From IMG/VR virus record IMGVR_UViG_3300034082_002857, positions 1 through 48,539 of that record: a stretch of 48,539 nt of DNA; one strand, 5' to 3'. The notes below the pieces were generated by a model that was not told the DNA's origin, did no database searches, and was given only the letters and a program-made list of their open reading frames with translations. Below are positions 1 to 6,988 of the stretch, in pieces. The position numbers and the translations under genes were made by a program. The DNA is from a virus. The first letter of the stretch is position 1. Each line of letters starts with the position of its first letter.

Positions 1-1
1 G

Positions 2-112
2 TTGAAGGTGTCTGCTGATTTTAAGAGGTTGGTGTTGGCGCAGGCTGAGGGGTATGGGTTGAGTATTAGGGAGTATGTGGAGTTGTTGGTGTTGAGAGAC
101 GTAGGAAAATGA
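2..112 (+). CDS. Partial small protein, ribbon-helix-helix-like C-terminus
   Basis: Only the last 36 codons are in the window; the reading frame is open from base 2 to a TGA at 110-112. The residues run from a beta-strand-like LKVSADFKRLVL into an amphipathic helix ending EYVELLVLRD. This is the layout of CopG/Arc-type ribbon-helix-helix DNA-binding proteins and resembles residues 20-55 of the protein at 614-973. The stop overlaps the next start (ATGA), so the two genes are translationally coupled. The function as a DNA binder is inferred from a short fragment only. Confidence 0.5.
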   Translation: MKVSADFKRLVLAQAEGYGLSIREYVELLVLRDVGK

Positions 113-636
113 AGGATTTAGGGTATAGTCAAGAACTTTTTGTTCAAGAATTAAAAATTGGGCACAAGTGGACAGAGTACGTTGCTGAAATACTGAACTC
201 TGAGGGCATCAAATGTGAGGCCACACCAATGAGTATTAGAAAAACCGAAAAAGAACGTCTTTCTTTTGCTACAGAAAAAGATGTTGTGTTTCAAAACATG
301 TCTGGAAATATAGAAGTTAAGTCACGACGACTCAACTTTAGTGAAAAACCGAGCAGTTACCCTAAAAGTACTGCTTTTGTTGATACGGAATTCGGGTGGA
401 AACTAAAAGACCCTCTTCCATTGGCTGTAGTTTTGGTGAGTCAAGAAACTGGCTCGTTGCTAGTTATCCCGATTTCTAGTATGCCTACATGGACAACAAC
501 ACGAAGATTTGATAACGTTCGAAAGATAGAGGATACCTTTCTTTCAGTCAATAAAAAGCATTTGAAGCCTTGGTCTGAATTTGTTGACTGGCTAAACGTT
601 CGGCAGGAAAAACATGAACAAAAAAATAGCGCCTAA
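109..636 (+). CDS. Putative PD-(D/E)XK-like nuclease, 175 aa
   Basis: I do not recognise an exact family. The middle of the protein has the layout of a PD-(D/E)XK nuclease core: a helix at 15-32, then Asp58 in KDVVF, and about ten residues later Glu69-Val-Lys71 at the end of a strand (NIEVKSRR). Such cores occur in phage Holliday-junction resolvases, exonucleases and restriction-like enzymes, where the acidic residues hold Mg2+ and the lysine is catalytic. Residues 104-122 form two more hydrophobic strands. The ATG overlaps the upstream stop and the end overlaps the next gene by 23 bases, so it belongs to a small early-type operon. It could instead be a non-catalytic protein of the same fold. 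Confidence 0.4.
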   Translation: MKDLGYSQELFVQELKIGHKWTEYVAEILNSEGIKCEATPMSIRKTEKERLSFATEKDVVFQNMSGNIEVKSRRLNFSEKPSSYPKSTAFVDTEFGWKLKDPLPLAVVLVSQETGSLLVIPISSMPTWTTTRRFDNVRKIEDTFLSVNKKHLKPWSEFVDWLNVRQEKHEQKNSA

Positions 637-973
637 AGCAGCCAGGAAGGCTAAATATAAGGACCGTTTATACAATATTGCTTTGCGTGTTGACGGTTCT
701 TTAAAAAATCAGATTATTGACGCTGCTAATCGGAATAAAATGATGTTGAGTGAGTATGTTTTGTATTGTGTTTGGGAACATATGCGTTCAGAGCGTGGAG
801 TTCCTGTCCCAGGGGAGTCGCAGTTTGCTTTAGCGGACCCTATGGAGCATTTGAGGGCTTATCTTGAAGGTAAAGATGTTTTGATGCCGTGTGGTAAGAA
901 GGAATGTGAAATGAAAATTGTAGAATTCCAAGATATGGAATTTTGTGAGACTTGTAATGTGAGGATTTCGTGA
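614..973 (+). CDS. Small ribbon-helix-helix-like protein with C-terminal Cys4 motif
   Basis: The 119-residue protein has two visible parts. Residues 1-18 are strongly basic and are followed by a strand (YNIALRVDGSLK) and two helices that look like a ribbon-helix-helix DNA-binding fold. The C-terminus carries four cysteines, CGKKEC near 93-98 and CETC near 111-114, spaced like a zinc ribbon. This suggests a small DNA- or RNA-binding regulator, possibly zinc-stabilised. It overlaps the nuclease-like gene by 23 bases and the next gene by GTGA. Related small RHH proteins are common in phage early regions. The exact role is not known. Confidence 0.5.
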   Translation: MNKKIAPKAARKAKYKDRLYNIALRVDGSLKNQIIDAANRNKMMLSEYVLYCVWEHMRSERGVPVPGESQFALADPMEHLRAYLEGKDVLMPCGKKECEMKIVEFQDMEFCETCNVRIS

Positions 974-1344
974 TTTCAAAGTTTGAAGGAACAGTTTTTC
1001 AACGTAAAGCAGACGGATTTGCTTTTTTTGTGAGTCCAATGGGCAAAATTTGGGACATTGGTGAAGAAATGTCTAAATTTTGGCCTGATATTACTCAAGT
1101 TTTGAATGTTATGGGGATGGCTCGTCACATCAGGGATGAAGTTATTGATATTAGTTTTGACAATATTTGGATTTTTGCTATTCCAGACACAATGGATCAC
1201 GAAATTGCGTTAAATCAACTTTTAGAGAAGTGCTCAAGTGTTGGTTGCAGTTCTTTAAATCTTGTTGGAAGCGAAAAACTGTATGAATTGTCTAACAATA
1301 TTACTGACGTTGATGTTGATTTGGCTCTTTGTATATCAGATTGA
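970..1344 (+). CDS. Hypothetical protein, 124 aa
   Basis: The gene begins with GTG whose last two bases are part of the upstream TGA, so it is coupled to the Cys4 protein gene. The product is acidic, predicted mixed alpha/beta, with no signal peptide, membrane segment or motif that I recognise. The first 35 residues look like a small beta sheet (FEGTVFQRKADGFAFFVSP, then a WDIGEE turn). It ends the rightward operon. The end lies 11 bases from the end of the convergent whiB-like gene, with no clear terminator hairpin in the gap. Confidence 0.6.
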   Translation: MISKFEGTVFQRKADGFAFFVSPMGKIWDIGEEMSKFWPDITQVLNVMGMARHIRDEVIDISFDNIWIFAIPDTMDHEIALNQLLEKCSSVGCSSLNLVGSEKLYELSNNITDVDVDLALCISD

Positions 1345-1355
1345 TATACTTTTGG

Positions 1356-1670
1356 CTAATCTCCCCACATTTGGGCTAACGTAGGTCGGGTTGGCCTAAC
1401 TCCCCTTCGTCTTTGTTCTGCCGCCAACTGTCTGCTCGTCAATCCAGCCCAAACACCATGCATATCTGCTGCCGGGAACTCAAGTGCATACTCAAGGCAT
1501 TGTGGTTGCACAGGGCATTCCGCACATAAAGCGCGAGCATCAACAATGTATGTAATATCTTTATGTTCTTTAGGGAACATGATATAAGTTTTGCCTTTAC
1601 AGGAAGCATCGTTCATCCAACTTTGCTTACCATTATTTATGATATTACCAATACTATCTTCTAAACTCAC
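1356..1670 (-). CDS. whiB: WhiB-family iron-sulphur transcription regulator
   Basis: WhiB-like (Wbl) proteins hold a [4Fe-4S] cluster on four cysteines and act on transcription, usually by binding the primary sigma factor. All hallmarks are visible in the 104 residues: Cys24, then the C-x2-C-x5-C set Cys49, Cys52 and Cys58, the turn GVWAG at 72-76, and a basic C-terminal stretch (RRRGVRP) suited to DNA contact. It starts with GTG overlapping the stop of the upstream Ntn hydrolase gene (GTGA), so it is made from the same transcript. Phage WhiB proteins are known, for example the mycobacteriophage TM4 version that down-regulates host whiB2. Here it probably reprograms host transcription or septation. 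It also ties the phage to an actinobacterial host. Confidence 0.95.
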   Translation of the reverse strand: MSLEDSIGNIINNGKQSWMNDASCKGKTYIMFPKEHKDITYIVDARALCAECPVQPQCLEYALEFPAADMHGVWAGLTSRQLAAEQRRRGVRPTRPTLAQMWGD

Positions 1671-2299
1671 TGAATAGCCTTCCTTACTTTAATAGATGTA
1701 GAATCTTGTACATATGTTTTATATGGGTGTCCTGTATGAGGATCATATTTTGATGCTGTAGATAGTGCTTTCAAAACATGACGCTTTGCTTGCGTTAAAG
1801 TAGGCATCTTTGGGCACAAAATATTAAGCGCACCGAGGGCATAGTACGTCCCCGTTCCAATTGCATATAAGCCGGAAGCATCTGTGGTCCACGCATAATC
1901 ATTATCAATTTGATAAATCATTCTATTTACTGAGATAATGATAGATGAACCTTGTTGCGCCACATGATCTGACGACTCCTTGGGTGGTGGAGAGTATCCG
2001 TTTGAATCAAAACACTCTCTTAACGCTGAAACGAATTTGAGAGTAATGAATTCATCTAGTTTTCTCCCTTTCATCGCTGCCGGAGGAATCGGAGGTTGAA
2101 ATGCATAGTTGATTAAGTTGATGGCACGTAGATCGCCGGCAATACCAATTAAATATGGTCCCACTTGCGCTATTTTGCTCATAGATGGACTTAACGTTTG
2201 CACATATGAGACATATCCATCATCGTCAACCGTAGAAATCCGACTATCAGAACAAAGAATGGTAAAACCATCTCCTTGTATTCCGACAATTGTTGTCAT
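1667..2299 (-). CDS. Proteasome beta/HslV-like Ntn hydrolase, 210 aa
   Basis: The protein looks like a 20S-proteasome or HslV-type peptidase subunit. With the ATG at 2299 it begins Met-Thr-Thr-Ile-Val-Gly, which exposes the nucleophile Thr1 after Met removal. Counting from that Thr, Asp17 lies in ILCSDSR, and Lys41 in SMSKIAQV takes the place of Lys33, displaced by an apparent eight-residue insertion. GIAGD and the late AIGTGTYYALGAL glycine turn match the family's conserved Gly segments. I chose this start over upstream in-frame codons because it creates Thr1, has a GGAAAA ribosome site, and lies just after the stop of the metallophosphoesterase gene. No ATPase partner is encoded nearby. It may assemble alone, compete with or join host proteasome subunits, or process phage proteins. 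Confidence 0.8.
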   Translation of the reverse strand: MTTIVGIQGDGFTILCSDSRISTVDDDGYVSYVQTLSPSMSKIAQVGPYLIGIAGDLRAINLINYAFQPPIPPAAMKGRKLDEFITLKFVSALRECFDSNGYSPPPKESSDHVAQQGSSIIISVNRMIYQIDNDYAWTTDASGLYAIGTGTYYALGALNILCPKMPTLTQAKRHVLKALSTASKYDPHTGHPYKTYVQDSTSIKVRKAIQ

Positions 2300-2300
2300 T

Positions 2301-3476
2301 TCATTTTCCAGCCGCGTAATTTGAAATAAATTCTTTTCCTCTAAACATTCCCCAACCTGAATAAATGGCCATGCATTCATATGAGAACTTATGTTCGCCA
2401 TCATCTTCATACATCACTACGCCAAGACCCTGTTGCCAGTTTTCATGACGAACAAGCGGACGACCATCGAGGTCAACTCCACCTCGTGTGCTCGGAATGG
2501 CACCATCGATTCGTGCTAGGCATCCTGGTGATGCTGCCATAATGGTTCTTGGGCCGTCCCAATCTTCGCGAGTTTTGAAAGCCATTTCAACACGATGAAT
2601 GTGACCATAAATAACACTGCTTTTTTCAGCGTTGAGGTATACGTGGGCAGTTGAGCCACCGCTCTTCACACGGTCACCGTGGATAATTCGCAGTTTTTTA
2701 TTTACCCAGATATCTGAAGCAGGGTATCCTGGGCGGTATTCAACGCCAAAATCTTCCATTCTGCAAAGATAAGGAACACTGAGGACCGGCCATGATTCGG
2801 GGATATTGCCTTTCCGTAAGCCGTATGCTGCACCAGCATTTTGTACAAGATATTTTGGCATGCGCTCTTCGTGGTTGCCTGCTAGCCAAACAATTTGTGC
2901 ATCCGGTGAAGCGTGACGCATCTCTGCACAGAAAGTTGTTGCTCTGTCAATTGTTGCTTGAGTTGTTAGGGCGTAACTTGGATAGGTTACATATTTGCCC
3001 ATCTCTGGCAGGTCAAGGTTGTCGCCAACACAAACGATAAGTTCTGGTTTTAGGTGCTTGATGACGTTTAGGGCAACACTGATTGCGTCTTCGTCATGTG
3101 TCGGTTCAAGTTGGCCGTCACGATTTCTGAAATAACCAAATTGAATGTCCGGTACTACAACGCATGTTTTAAATGTTTCAGCCTTTTTGGGTGCAGAAGT
3201 GTTTTTGGGTAGTTTAATTTCTGGTCCACGTTGAACTACAGGCCATTCTGGACCGGATTCCCATTTAGGTGAAATTTGGATTGCGGCAAGGTCAACAATT
3301 TGTGGTTCGCCGTTTTCGTCTTTCAACATTGATTGGTAAATAGAAATACGCTTGATATCCCCAATTTCATTGATGTCAATGTTTTTTGAAGCCAGAAGTT
3401 CCGCAATTGCACCAAGATTTTTTGTTTTATTTGCGGATGTTTCTACTTCTGATAACTTGTCAGACAAGGATGTCAT
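2301..3476 (-). CDS. Calcineurin-like metallophosphoesterase, 391 aa
   Basis: The catalytic part (about 103-370) has the metallophosphatase motif order: Asp110-x-Gln112 (where DxH is usual), GDNLD from 151, GNHEE at 200-204, HGD at 266-268 and GHIH at 291-294. These residues bind two metal ions and hydrolyse phosphomono- or diesters. The first 100 residues are an added region that begins with a helical segment. Related enzymes with a short HTH-like protein directly upstream are frequent in actinobacteriophages, where the substrate is unknown. The start overlaps the upstream stop (ATGA), and the stop is one base from the Ntn hydrolase start, so this is the middle of a four-gene operon ending in whiB. 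The His-to-Gln change in the first motif is the only departure I see. Confidence 0.9.
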   Translation of the reverse strand: MTSLSDKLSEVETSANKTKNLGAIAELLASKNIDINEIGDIKRISIYQSMLKDENGEPQIVDLAAIQISPKWESGPEWPVVQRGPEIKLPKNTSAPKKAETFKTCVVVPDIQFGYFRNRDGQLEPTHDEDAISVALNVIKHLKPELIVCVGDNLDLPEMGKYVTYPSYALTTQATIDRATTFCAEMRHASPDAQIVWLAGNHEERMPKYLVQNAGAAYGLRKGNIPESWPVLSVPYLCRMEDFGVEYRPGYPASDIWVNKKLRIIHGDRVKSGGSTAHVYLNAEKSSVIYGHIHRVEMAFKTREDWDGPRTIMAASPGCLARIDGAIPSTRGGVDLDGRPLVRHENWQQGLGVVMYEDDGEHKFSYECMAIYSGWGMFRGKEFISNYAAGK

Positions 3477-3775
3477 TTAATTAATTCCTTTACTATTGAG
3501 CATTTGCATGCAGATTTTGAGAGAACGCAATGTCGAGCAGTTTCGATTGTTGATCTACCGATTTCAATTTTTTCTGATACCAAAGCACGATGAATTGCTC
3601 GTGCTGAAATTGATTCGTTTTTCATTAATTTGATAAGGATTTCTTGTGAGTCTTGATCTAGTGATTTAATCAATCCTCCAAATTTGCAACCATCTTGTTC
3701 TTGCGTGAGAAGTTGATTGAGTGTGTCTTTTAGCACTGGTGCCCCTTTGCGTTGTCTGTTATGAACTACGCTCAT
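3473..3775 (-). CDS. Small HTH-like protein upstream of the phosphoesterase, 100 aa
   Basis: The middle of the protein (about 38-90) reads as four helices, with ISARAIHRAL and GRSTIETARH looking like the turn and recognition helix of a helix-turn-helix. It ends in a Cys-Lys-Cys motif near 90. Actinophages often carry a small protein of this type, with a C-terminal CxC, immediately before a metallophosphoesterase; the role in those is not settled. Here it is the first gene of the leftward operon and is divergent from the winged-helix genes, so an autoregulator is a reasonable guess. Confidence 0.55.
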   Translation of the reverse strand: MSVVHNRQRKGAPVLKDTLNQLLTQEQDGCKFGGLIKSLDQDSQEILIKLMKNESISARAIHRALVSEKIEIGRSTIETARHCVLSKSACKCSIVKELIK

Positions 3776-3809
3776 AGAATAGAACTCTTTTTACTGGAGT
3801 GTGTAGACG
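3776..3809. promoter_or_regulatory. Divergent intergenic region between two operons
   Basis: These 34 bases separate the start of the leftward HTH-phosphoesterase-Ntn hydrolase-whiB operon from the rightward winged-helix pair. Both operons must be initiated from here or from within the neighbouring coding sequence. I see ribosome-site-like purines (TGGAGTG) before the rightward gene but no clear -35/-10 pair. If the rightward gene really starts at 3846, the regulatory space is 70 bases. Confidence 0.35.
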
Positions 3810-4127
3810 ATGACAATATTCAAAATTTGGGTAGATTCTGAAGACAGCATGAATAGTCAATCTTTGCTATCTACATCTGGGCGTGTTCTTATTGGTTTAT
3901 CTGAAAACCCCGATGTCGGTCATTTGGCTTTGTCGCTAATGCTTGGAGTGACAGAAACTGCCATAGAAAAAGCAGTAGCAAAATTAGTAAAAGCAGGTAT
4001 GCTTGAAGTTGAGAAAAAAGGCCGTCGCAATAAATACACAATAGTTTGGGATGTTGTTTATTGTGATAGAGACTTCAAAATTATGAAAGAGTTTTATGAC
4101 AATCAAACACGACTCAGTAACACATGA
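3810..4127 (+). CDS. Winged-helix DNA-binding protein, 105 aa
   Basis: Residues 22-80 have the pattern of a MarR/PadR-sized winged helix: a helix (RVLIGLSENP), a second helix (GHLALSLMLG), a recognition helix (TETAIEKAVAKLVKAG) and a wing (MLEVEKKGRRNKYTI). The end of the recognition helix and the wing, KLVKAGMLEVEKKGRRNKY, is typical of dimeric winged-helix repressors. The ATG at 3846 (residue 13) is an alternative start. The gene is divergent from the phosphoesterase operon and overlaps the next winged-helix gene by 32 bases. A role as an early or lysogeny-type regulator is inferred. Confidence 0.65.
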   Translation: MTIFKIWVDSEDSMNSQSLLSTSGRVLIGLSENPDVGHLALSLMLGVTETAIEKAVAKLVKAGMLEVEKKGRRNKYTIVWDVVYCDRDFKIMKEFYDNQTRLSNT

Positions 4128-4362
4128 CATTTTAGTGTATGCAAAAATGATGAATAAACCTTTTAAGCCAACTGACCCAATGGTTATTTTTGCAAAAATG
4201 GACAGAGTCTCCAAGATTGAACGTTCAATCAAAACATTAATAGAACATGGATATTTAAAAGACTGCAACGATGGGCAATATATGATTACGTTATCTGGCA
4301 TAGATCATATATACGTGATGGCAAGACGTCTTGGAATTAGCCAAGCCCACGGGAATAATTAA
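4096..4362 (+). CDS. Second small winged-helix-like protein, 88 aa
   Basis: The protein has the same helix-helix-wing layout as its upstream neighbour: DILVYAKMMN, then MVIFAKMDRV, then KIERSIKTLIEHGYLK followed by a wing (DGQYMITLSG). I read it as a diverged duplicate or functional partner of the protein at 3810-4127. The two genes overlap by 32 bases, so co-translation and perhaps a heterodimer are possible. Its stop overlaps the end of the convergent minus-strand gene by 4 bases, so transcription collides here with no spacer. Confidence 0.6.
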   Translation: MTIKHDSVTHDILVYAKMMNKPFKPTDPMVIFAKMDRVSKIERSIKTLIEHGYLKDCNDGQYMITLSGIDHIYVMARRLGISQAHGNN

Positions 4363-4694
4363 ATATTCTTAGAAACCAGCCAGGCGTGGAATGCCTCATC
4401 GTTCATTGGCACAAACCATAATTGACATGCCTCAGGATCATTGCTGTCTCCAGAAATAGACCAGCACAATTCTAAAACTTCCTCAATGGGGCATACTCCA
4501 ACATTGCACTCAAAACCATATCGTGTCAAAAAAAACTGGACAAGGCAGCCTGATCGGCTATGCCAACATGCTCCGGAGTGTCCATGTGGACAAACTATCT
4601 CAACAATTTCGACTTCGGTCTTATTTAGGCGCAACCTAATTTTGTGGCCGTCCGTATGCCAGACCAATTCATTGTCTTCCATGTCGTGCCGCAT
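4359..4694 (-). CDS. Hypothetical Cys/His-rich protein, 111 aa
   Basis: I do not recognise a family. Residues 34-50 hold a cluster of cysteines and histidines (CPHGHSGACWHSRSGC) that could bind zinc, followed by Cys63, Cys68 and Cys77. The N-terminus has a strand-rich segment (HKIRLRLNKTEVEIVEIV). Small proteins of this pattern, with a central Cys motif and a Trp-rich end, occur in many actinophages. An internal ATG at residue 5 is an equally good start. It is the last gene of the long leftward transcription unit. Confidence 0.55.
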   Translation of the reverse strand: MRHDMEDNELVWHTDGHKIRLRLNKTEVEIVEIVCPHGHSGACWHSRSGCLVQFFLTRYGFECNVGVCPIEEVLELCWSISGDSNDPEACQLWFVPMNDEAFHAWLVSKNI

Positions 4695-4751
4695 CCTCAG
4701 TGAGATTTATATTTTTCACCTACGTCTTGAGGCGAAGTTAACATGAGCCTA

Positions 4752-4985
4752 CTATTCGCTATCGGCTCTGTCAACTTTGTTAAACACGGAGTTTATTTCC
4801 GCTACAGATAGTTTACCGTCATCTAGGTACGCTCGTGACAACCCTTCGACAACTTGTGCGACTCCAGCGACGCCAGCCATGAAAACTGCCTTCCATAACG
4901 GGATATTGGCGATAGCGCCAGCCCCAATAACGCCAAGCCCTGAGGCTGCAAATGTTGCCAAAATCCGGAATGCAAGAGTTTTCAT
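4752..4985 (-). CDS. Putative holin-like membrane protein, 77 aa
   Basis: Two hydrophobic segments (about 5-27 and 31-48) are followed by a short charged C-terminal part (YLDDGKLSVAEINSVFNKVD). This is the shape of a small phage holin or accessory membrane protein common in actinophages, often found near the endolysin. It would sit in the cytoplasmic membrane with the charged tail inside. It lies at the distal end of the lysis region. A second protein in the window (30050-30265) looks more like a classical r1t-type holin, so this one may be an antiholin or helper. Confidence 0.6.
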   Translation of the reverse strand: MKTLAFRILATFAASGLGVIGAGAIANIPLWKAVFMAGVAGVAQVVEGLSRAYLDDGKLSVAEINSVFNKVDRADSE

Positions 4986-4997
4986 AATAATTTTCCT

Positions 4998-6311
4998 TTA
5001 TTTATTTTTTTTAGCGAATAAATAGATGGCAAAACCAGAAGCGAGAATGCCAAATGCGATAAGACCTGAATTGTCTGTATCCGAGCCCGTAATTGGGAGG
5101 GTGGTGACTTGAGTTGGAACTGTTGTCGTGGGTGCCTCTGTTGTCACCGCAGGGGCCTCTGTAGTTGTCACGGGGGCTTCCGAAGTAGTTGTGGGTGCCA
5201 TTGTGGTGGTTGTCGCAGGAGCCACCGTGGTCGTAGTAGGGGCTGAAGTAGTAGTGGGTGTTTCTGTAGTGGTGGTAGTTGCTGGGGCTTCCGTAGTCGT
5301 TGTAGGCGCGACTGTTGTGGTGGTCGTAGTCGTCGTAGTCGTCGTAGTCGTCGTAGTTGCGGGGGCCTCTGTTGTTGTGGATGGGGCTACAGGCGCATTC
5401 GGGTTATTGGGGACAACAGCACCAAATGGTGCACCATTTTTTACAGTGTTGCCTGGCTGGCTGTCAACTAGTAAGACAGGCGAGAGTCCGGTATCACCAA
5501 GATTAAAAACTGCAAAACCAAGTAGATATGTTCCTGTAGTCGAAACCTGATAGGTGGATACTTGCCAGCCGGTTGAGCCATATGTTCCGGTGGAGTAGTC
5601 GCCGGTCCCAGGGTTAGTGAATCCGAGCAGAGCATAGTTGCCCACGCCATTATTCACAGTGATTTGTGGTGCTGTTCCAGTTCCAGTGTAAACAAGCGAT
5701 GTAATAGAACCATCATTAAACGGAACGTAATCTGTTCCAATATAGTTCCATGACATTGTGTAGGTTGCGCCTGCACTTAATGTAACTTCTTTAGTTATCC
5801 ATGCCGCATTTGTTGGGTTGGAATCACCCAAACCTGACGCCTGCTTCTGCTGGGTTAGAAGTGTCTTGATTGCAGTATTTTGAGTTGGGGTGAGACCCAA
5901 TGCGCTAGTGGCATTATCGAATGTGGGAGAACCGCTCGGCTGCAATGATGCTGCATACGTGCCATATGGAGAGAATGTCCAAGTAGTCGGGGTGACTGCC
6001 GGCGCATAATACGGGTTGGGTTGACCATTGCCTAGGGTCGGACTACCAACGGCGTTATGTGAAGGTGCGCTGAATGAAATGCTTCCAGTCGCAATATTGA
6101 CACCAGAACCTTCTTGCGTGATGGTTGTGAGTGCACTAGTGCCAGATACTGGGCTTTTGTTCCACCCATTTAATGTTCCGGTTTCAAAATCGGTACTAGA
6201 AATAACATCAGCAGATGCAACAAATGGGGCACTACTAAATAAAGCGAATATCCCCGTAGCAGCGCAGACAGCAACCATCAAAGATTTTTTAAATGCAGGT
6301 CTAATTTTCAA
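4998..6311 (-). CDS. Secreted LPXTG-like cell-wall-anchored surface protein, 437 aa
   Basis: The layout is that of a Gram-positive sortase substrate. Residues 1-34 are a signal peptide with a basic start, hydrophobic core and AxA-type site (Ala32-Ser-Ala34). Residues 35-305 are a beta-rich domain opening with STDFETGTLNGW, as in carbohydrate-binding or extracellular anchor domains. Residues 306-404 are a Thr/Pro/Ala stalk, partly an uninterrupted run of Thr. It ends with Leu-Pro-Ile-Thr-Gly at 405-409, a hydrophobic span at about 415-432 and a KKNK tail. The expected fate is export and covalent linkage to peptidoglycan by host sortase. This is not a virion part by any usual rule; it looks like a host-surface or lysogenic-conversion gene placed in the lysis region. 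A host origin is inferred. Confidence 0.85.
   Translation of the reverse strand: MKIRPAFKKSLMVAVCAATGIFALFSSAPFVASADVISSTDFETGTLNGWNKSPVSGTSALTTITQEGSGVNIATGSISFSAPSHNAVGSPTLGNGQPNPYYAPAVTPTTWTFSPYGTYAASLQPSGSPTFDNATSALGLTPTQNTAIKTLLTQQKQASGLGDSNPTNAAWITKEVTLSAGATYTMSWNYIGTDYVPFNDGSITSLVYTGTGTAPQITVNNGVGNYALLGFTNPGTGDYSTGTYGSTGWQVSTYQVSTTGTYLLGFAVFNLGDTGLSPVLLVDSQPGNTVKNGAPFGAVVPNNPNAPVAPSTTTEAPATTTTTTTTTTTTTTTVAPTTTTEAPATTTTTETPTTTSAPTTTTVAPATTTTMAPTTTSEAPVTTTEAPAVTTEAPTTTVPTQVTTLPITGSDTDNSGLIAFGILASGFAIYLFAKKNK
5100..5396 (-). repeat. Low-complexity Thr-rich stalk coding repeat
   Basis: This segment encodes residues 306-404 of the LPXTG-like protein, almost entirely Thr with Ala, Pro, Val and Glu. 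At 5320-5358 the DNA is a near-perfect array of the nonamer gtcgtcgta (+ strand), coding for the uninterrupted Thr run. Such tracts can gain or lose units by slippage, which would change stalk length in multiples of three residues without a frameshift. Confidence 0.8.
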
Positions 6312-6332
6312 CTGAATCCCCTTTAATAATTT

Positions 6333-6512
6333 TTATTCGTCAAATTCACCCTTTGCATGGTCATTAATATGGCCATCAATTTTGCTTTCTATACGGTCTA
6401 ATGACACGACAACACGATTGTGGTCATTCTTGTTCTCACGACGACCCTTCTCTACGAGGGCTACAAGAACAATGCTCATAGAGCCAATAAGGGCGACCAC
6501 AATCTCAACCAT
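6333..6512 (-). CDS. Small one-TM membrane protein, 59 aa
   Basis: Read directly from the sequence. The ATG at 6512 overlaps by one base the stop of the preceding gene (TGATG), and the frame ends with TAA at 6335-6333. The product starts with a hydrophobic span at about 2-20 (MVEIVVALIGSMSIVLVALV) and continues into a highly charged, probably coiled-coil tail of about 39 residues (HNRVVVSLDRIESKIDGHIN). A single N-terminal span with a charged cytoplasmic tail is typical of small lysis or tail-adjacent proteins in actinophages. The tight coupling to two other membrane or lipoprotein genes supports a lysis-module role. Confidence 0.7.
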   Translation of the reverse strand: MVEIVVALIGSMSIVLVALVEKGRRENKNDHNRVVVSLDRIESKIDGHINDHAKGEFDE

Positions 6513-6781
6513 CAGATTTCCGAATCCGAGTCGTCTTTACCTTTGCGAGAATTAGAAATCATTAATCCGGCGAGAGTTCCGGTAATAAACGTGGCAACGC
6601 TTGAAAGTACGCTAAAAAACATTTTGTCGTTCTCTGCCTGAACGCCGATGGGCTGGGTAACAAATACAAGCGCATATAAAATTGCCCCTGTTGTAAGAAG
6701 AAGAACCCCGCCTAGGACGCAACCAATAACAAATTTTAGTCGGGCGTCTAACTCGTCTGCTGTATAGCGTTTCTTCCTCAT
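6512..6781 (-). CDS. Two-TM holin-like protein, 89 aa
   Basis: With the ATG at 6781 the protein begins MRKKRYTADELDAR and has two membrane spans, about 18-42 and 59-78, separated by a short loop. It ends in a charged tail with many Asp and Lys. This is the shape of a class II holin. I chose this start because it has a GGAAG ribosome site seven bases upstream and an ATGA overlap with the lipoprotein gene; an upstream ATG at 6850 would overlap that gene by 73 bases. Its neighbours, a lipoprotein and the M15 endolysin, support a role in membrane permeabilisation. It could also be an antiholin. Confidence 0.65.
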   Translation of the reverse strand: MRKKRYTADELDARLKFVIGCVLGGVLLLTTGAILYALVFVTQPIGVQAENDKMFFSVLSSVATFITGTLAGLMISNSRKGKDDSDSEI

Positions 6782-6969
6782 GGCTGACTTCCTTTTCCGA
6801 TAAGCGTGTACCAACACGAGCCATTTACTTCGCAAATAGGTGGGTTGCATTCTTCATTCTCCCAGTTCGCGGGGTCTTGACATGGGTATCTATAGGTTCC
6901 ATCCCCACAAGAAGCGAGTATTGGGGCAAGTAGTAAAGACAAACAGATTATGAATTTAGTAATTTTCAT
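6778..6969 (-). CDS. Small lipoprotein, 63 aa
   Basis: Starting at the ATG at 6969, which has a GGGAG ribosome site, the protein has a short basic start, a hydrophobic core and the lipobox Leu-Ala-Ser-Cys with Cys21 as the lipid-carrying residue. The mature 43 residues are hydrophilic and hold five further cysteines, enough for disulphides outside the membrane. It would be anchored on the outer face of the cytoplasmic membrane. By place it is reminiscent of spanin-like lipoproteins of lysis cassettes, but a spanin is not expected in a Gram-positive host. Superinfection exclusion is another known job for small phage lipoproteins. Confidence 0.7.
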   Translation of the reverse strand: MKITKFIICLSLLLAPILASCGDGTYRYPCQDPANWENEECNPPICEVNGSCWYTLIGKGSQP

Positions 6970-6988
6970 GGCTCCCTTTCTGGGAATA

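Noticed and set aside
1345-1355. Terminator between the convergent genes at 1344 and 1356
   Set aside because: The gap is only 11 bases and I see no stem-loop with a U run in or around it.
2300-2410. Upstream in-frame ATGs extending the Ntn hydrolase N-terminus by 37 residues
   Set aside because: They overlap the phosphoesterase gene by over 100 bases and would hide the catalytic Thr; the ATG at 2299 has a ribosome site and exposes Thr1.
5128-5550. Long + strand frame rich in Val and Gly
   Set aside because: It is the reverse complement of the Thr-rich stalk of the LPXTG-like protein, which explains its Val/Gly bias. The minus-strand gene has a signal peptide and a complete domain order.
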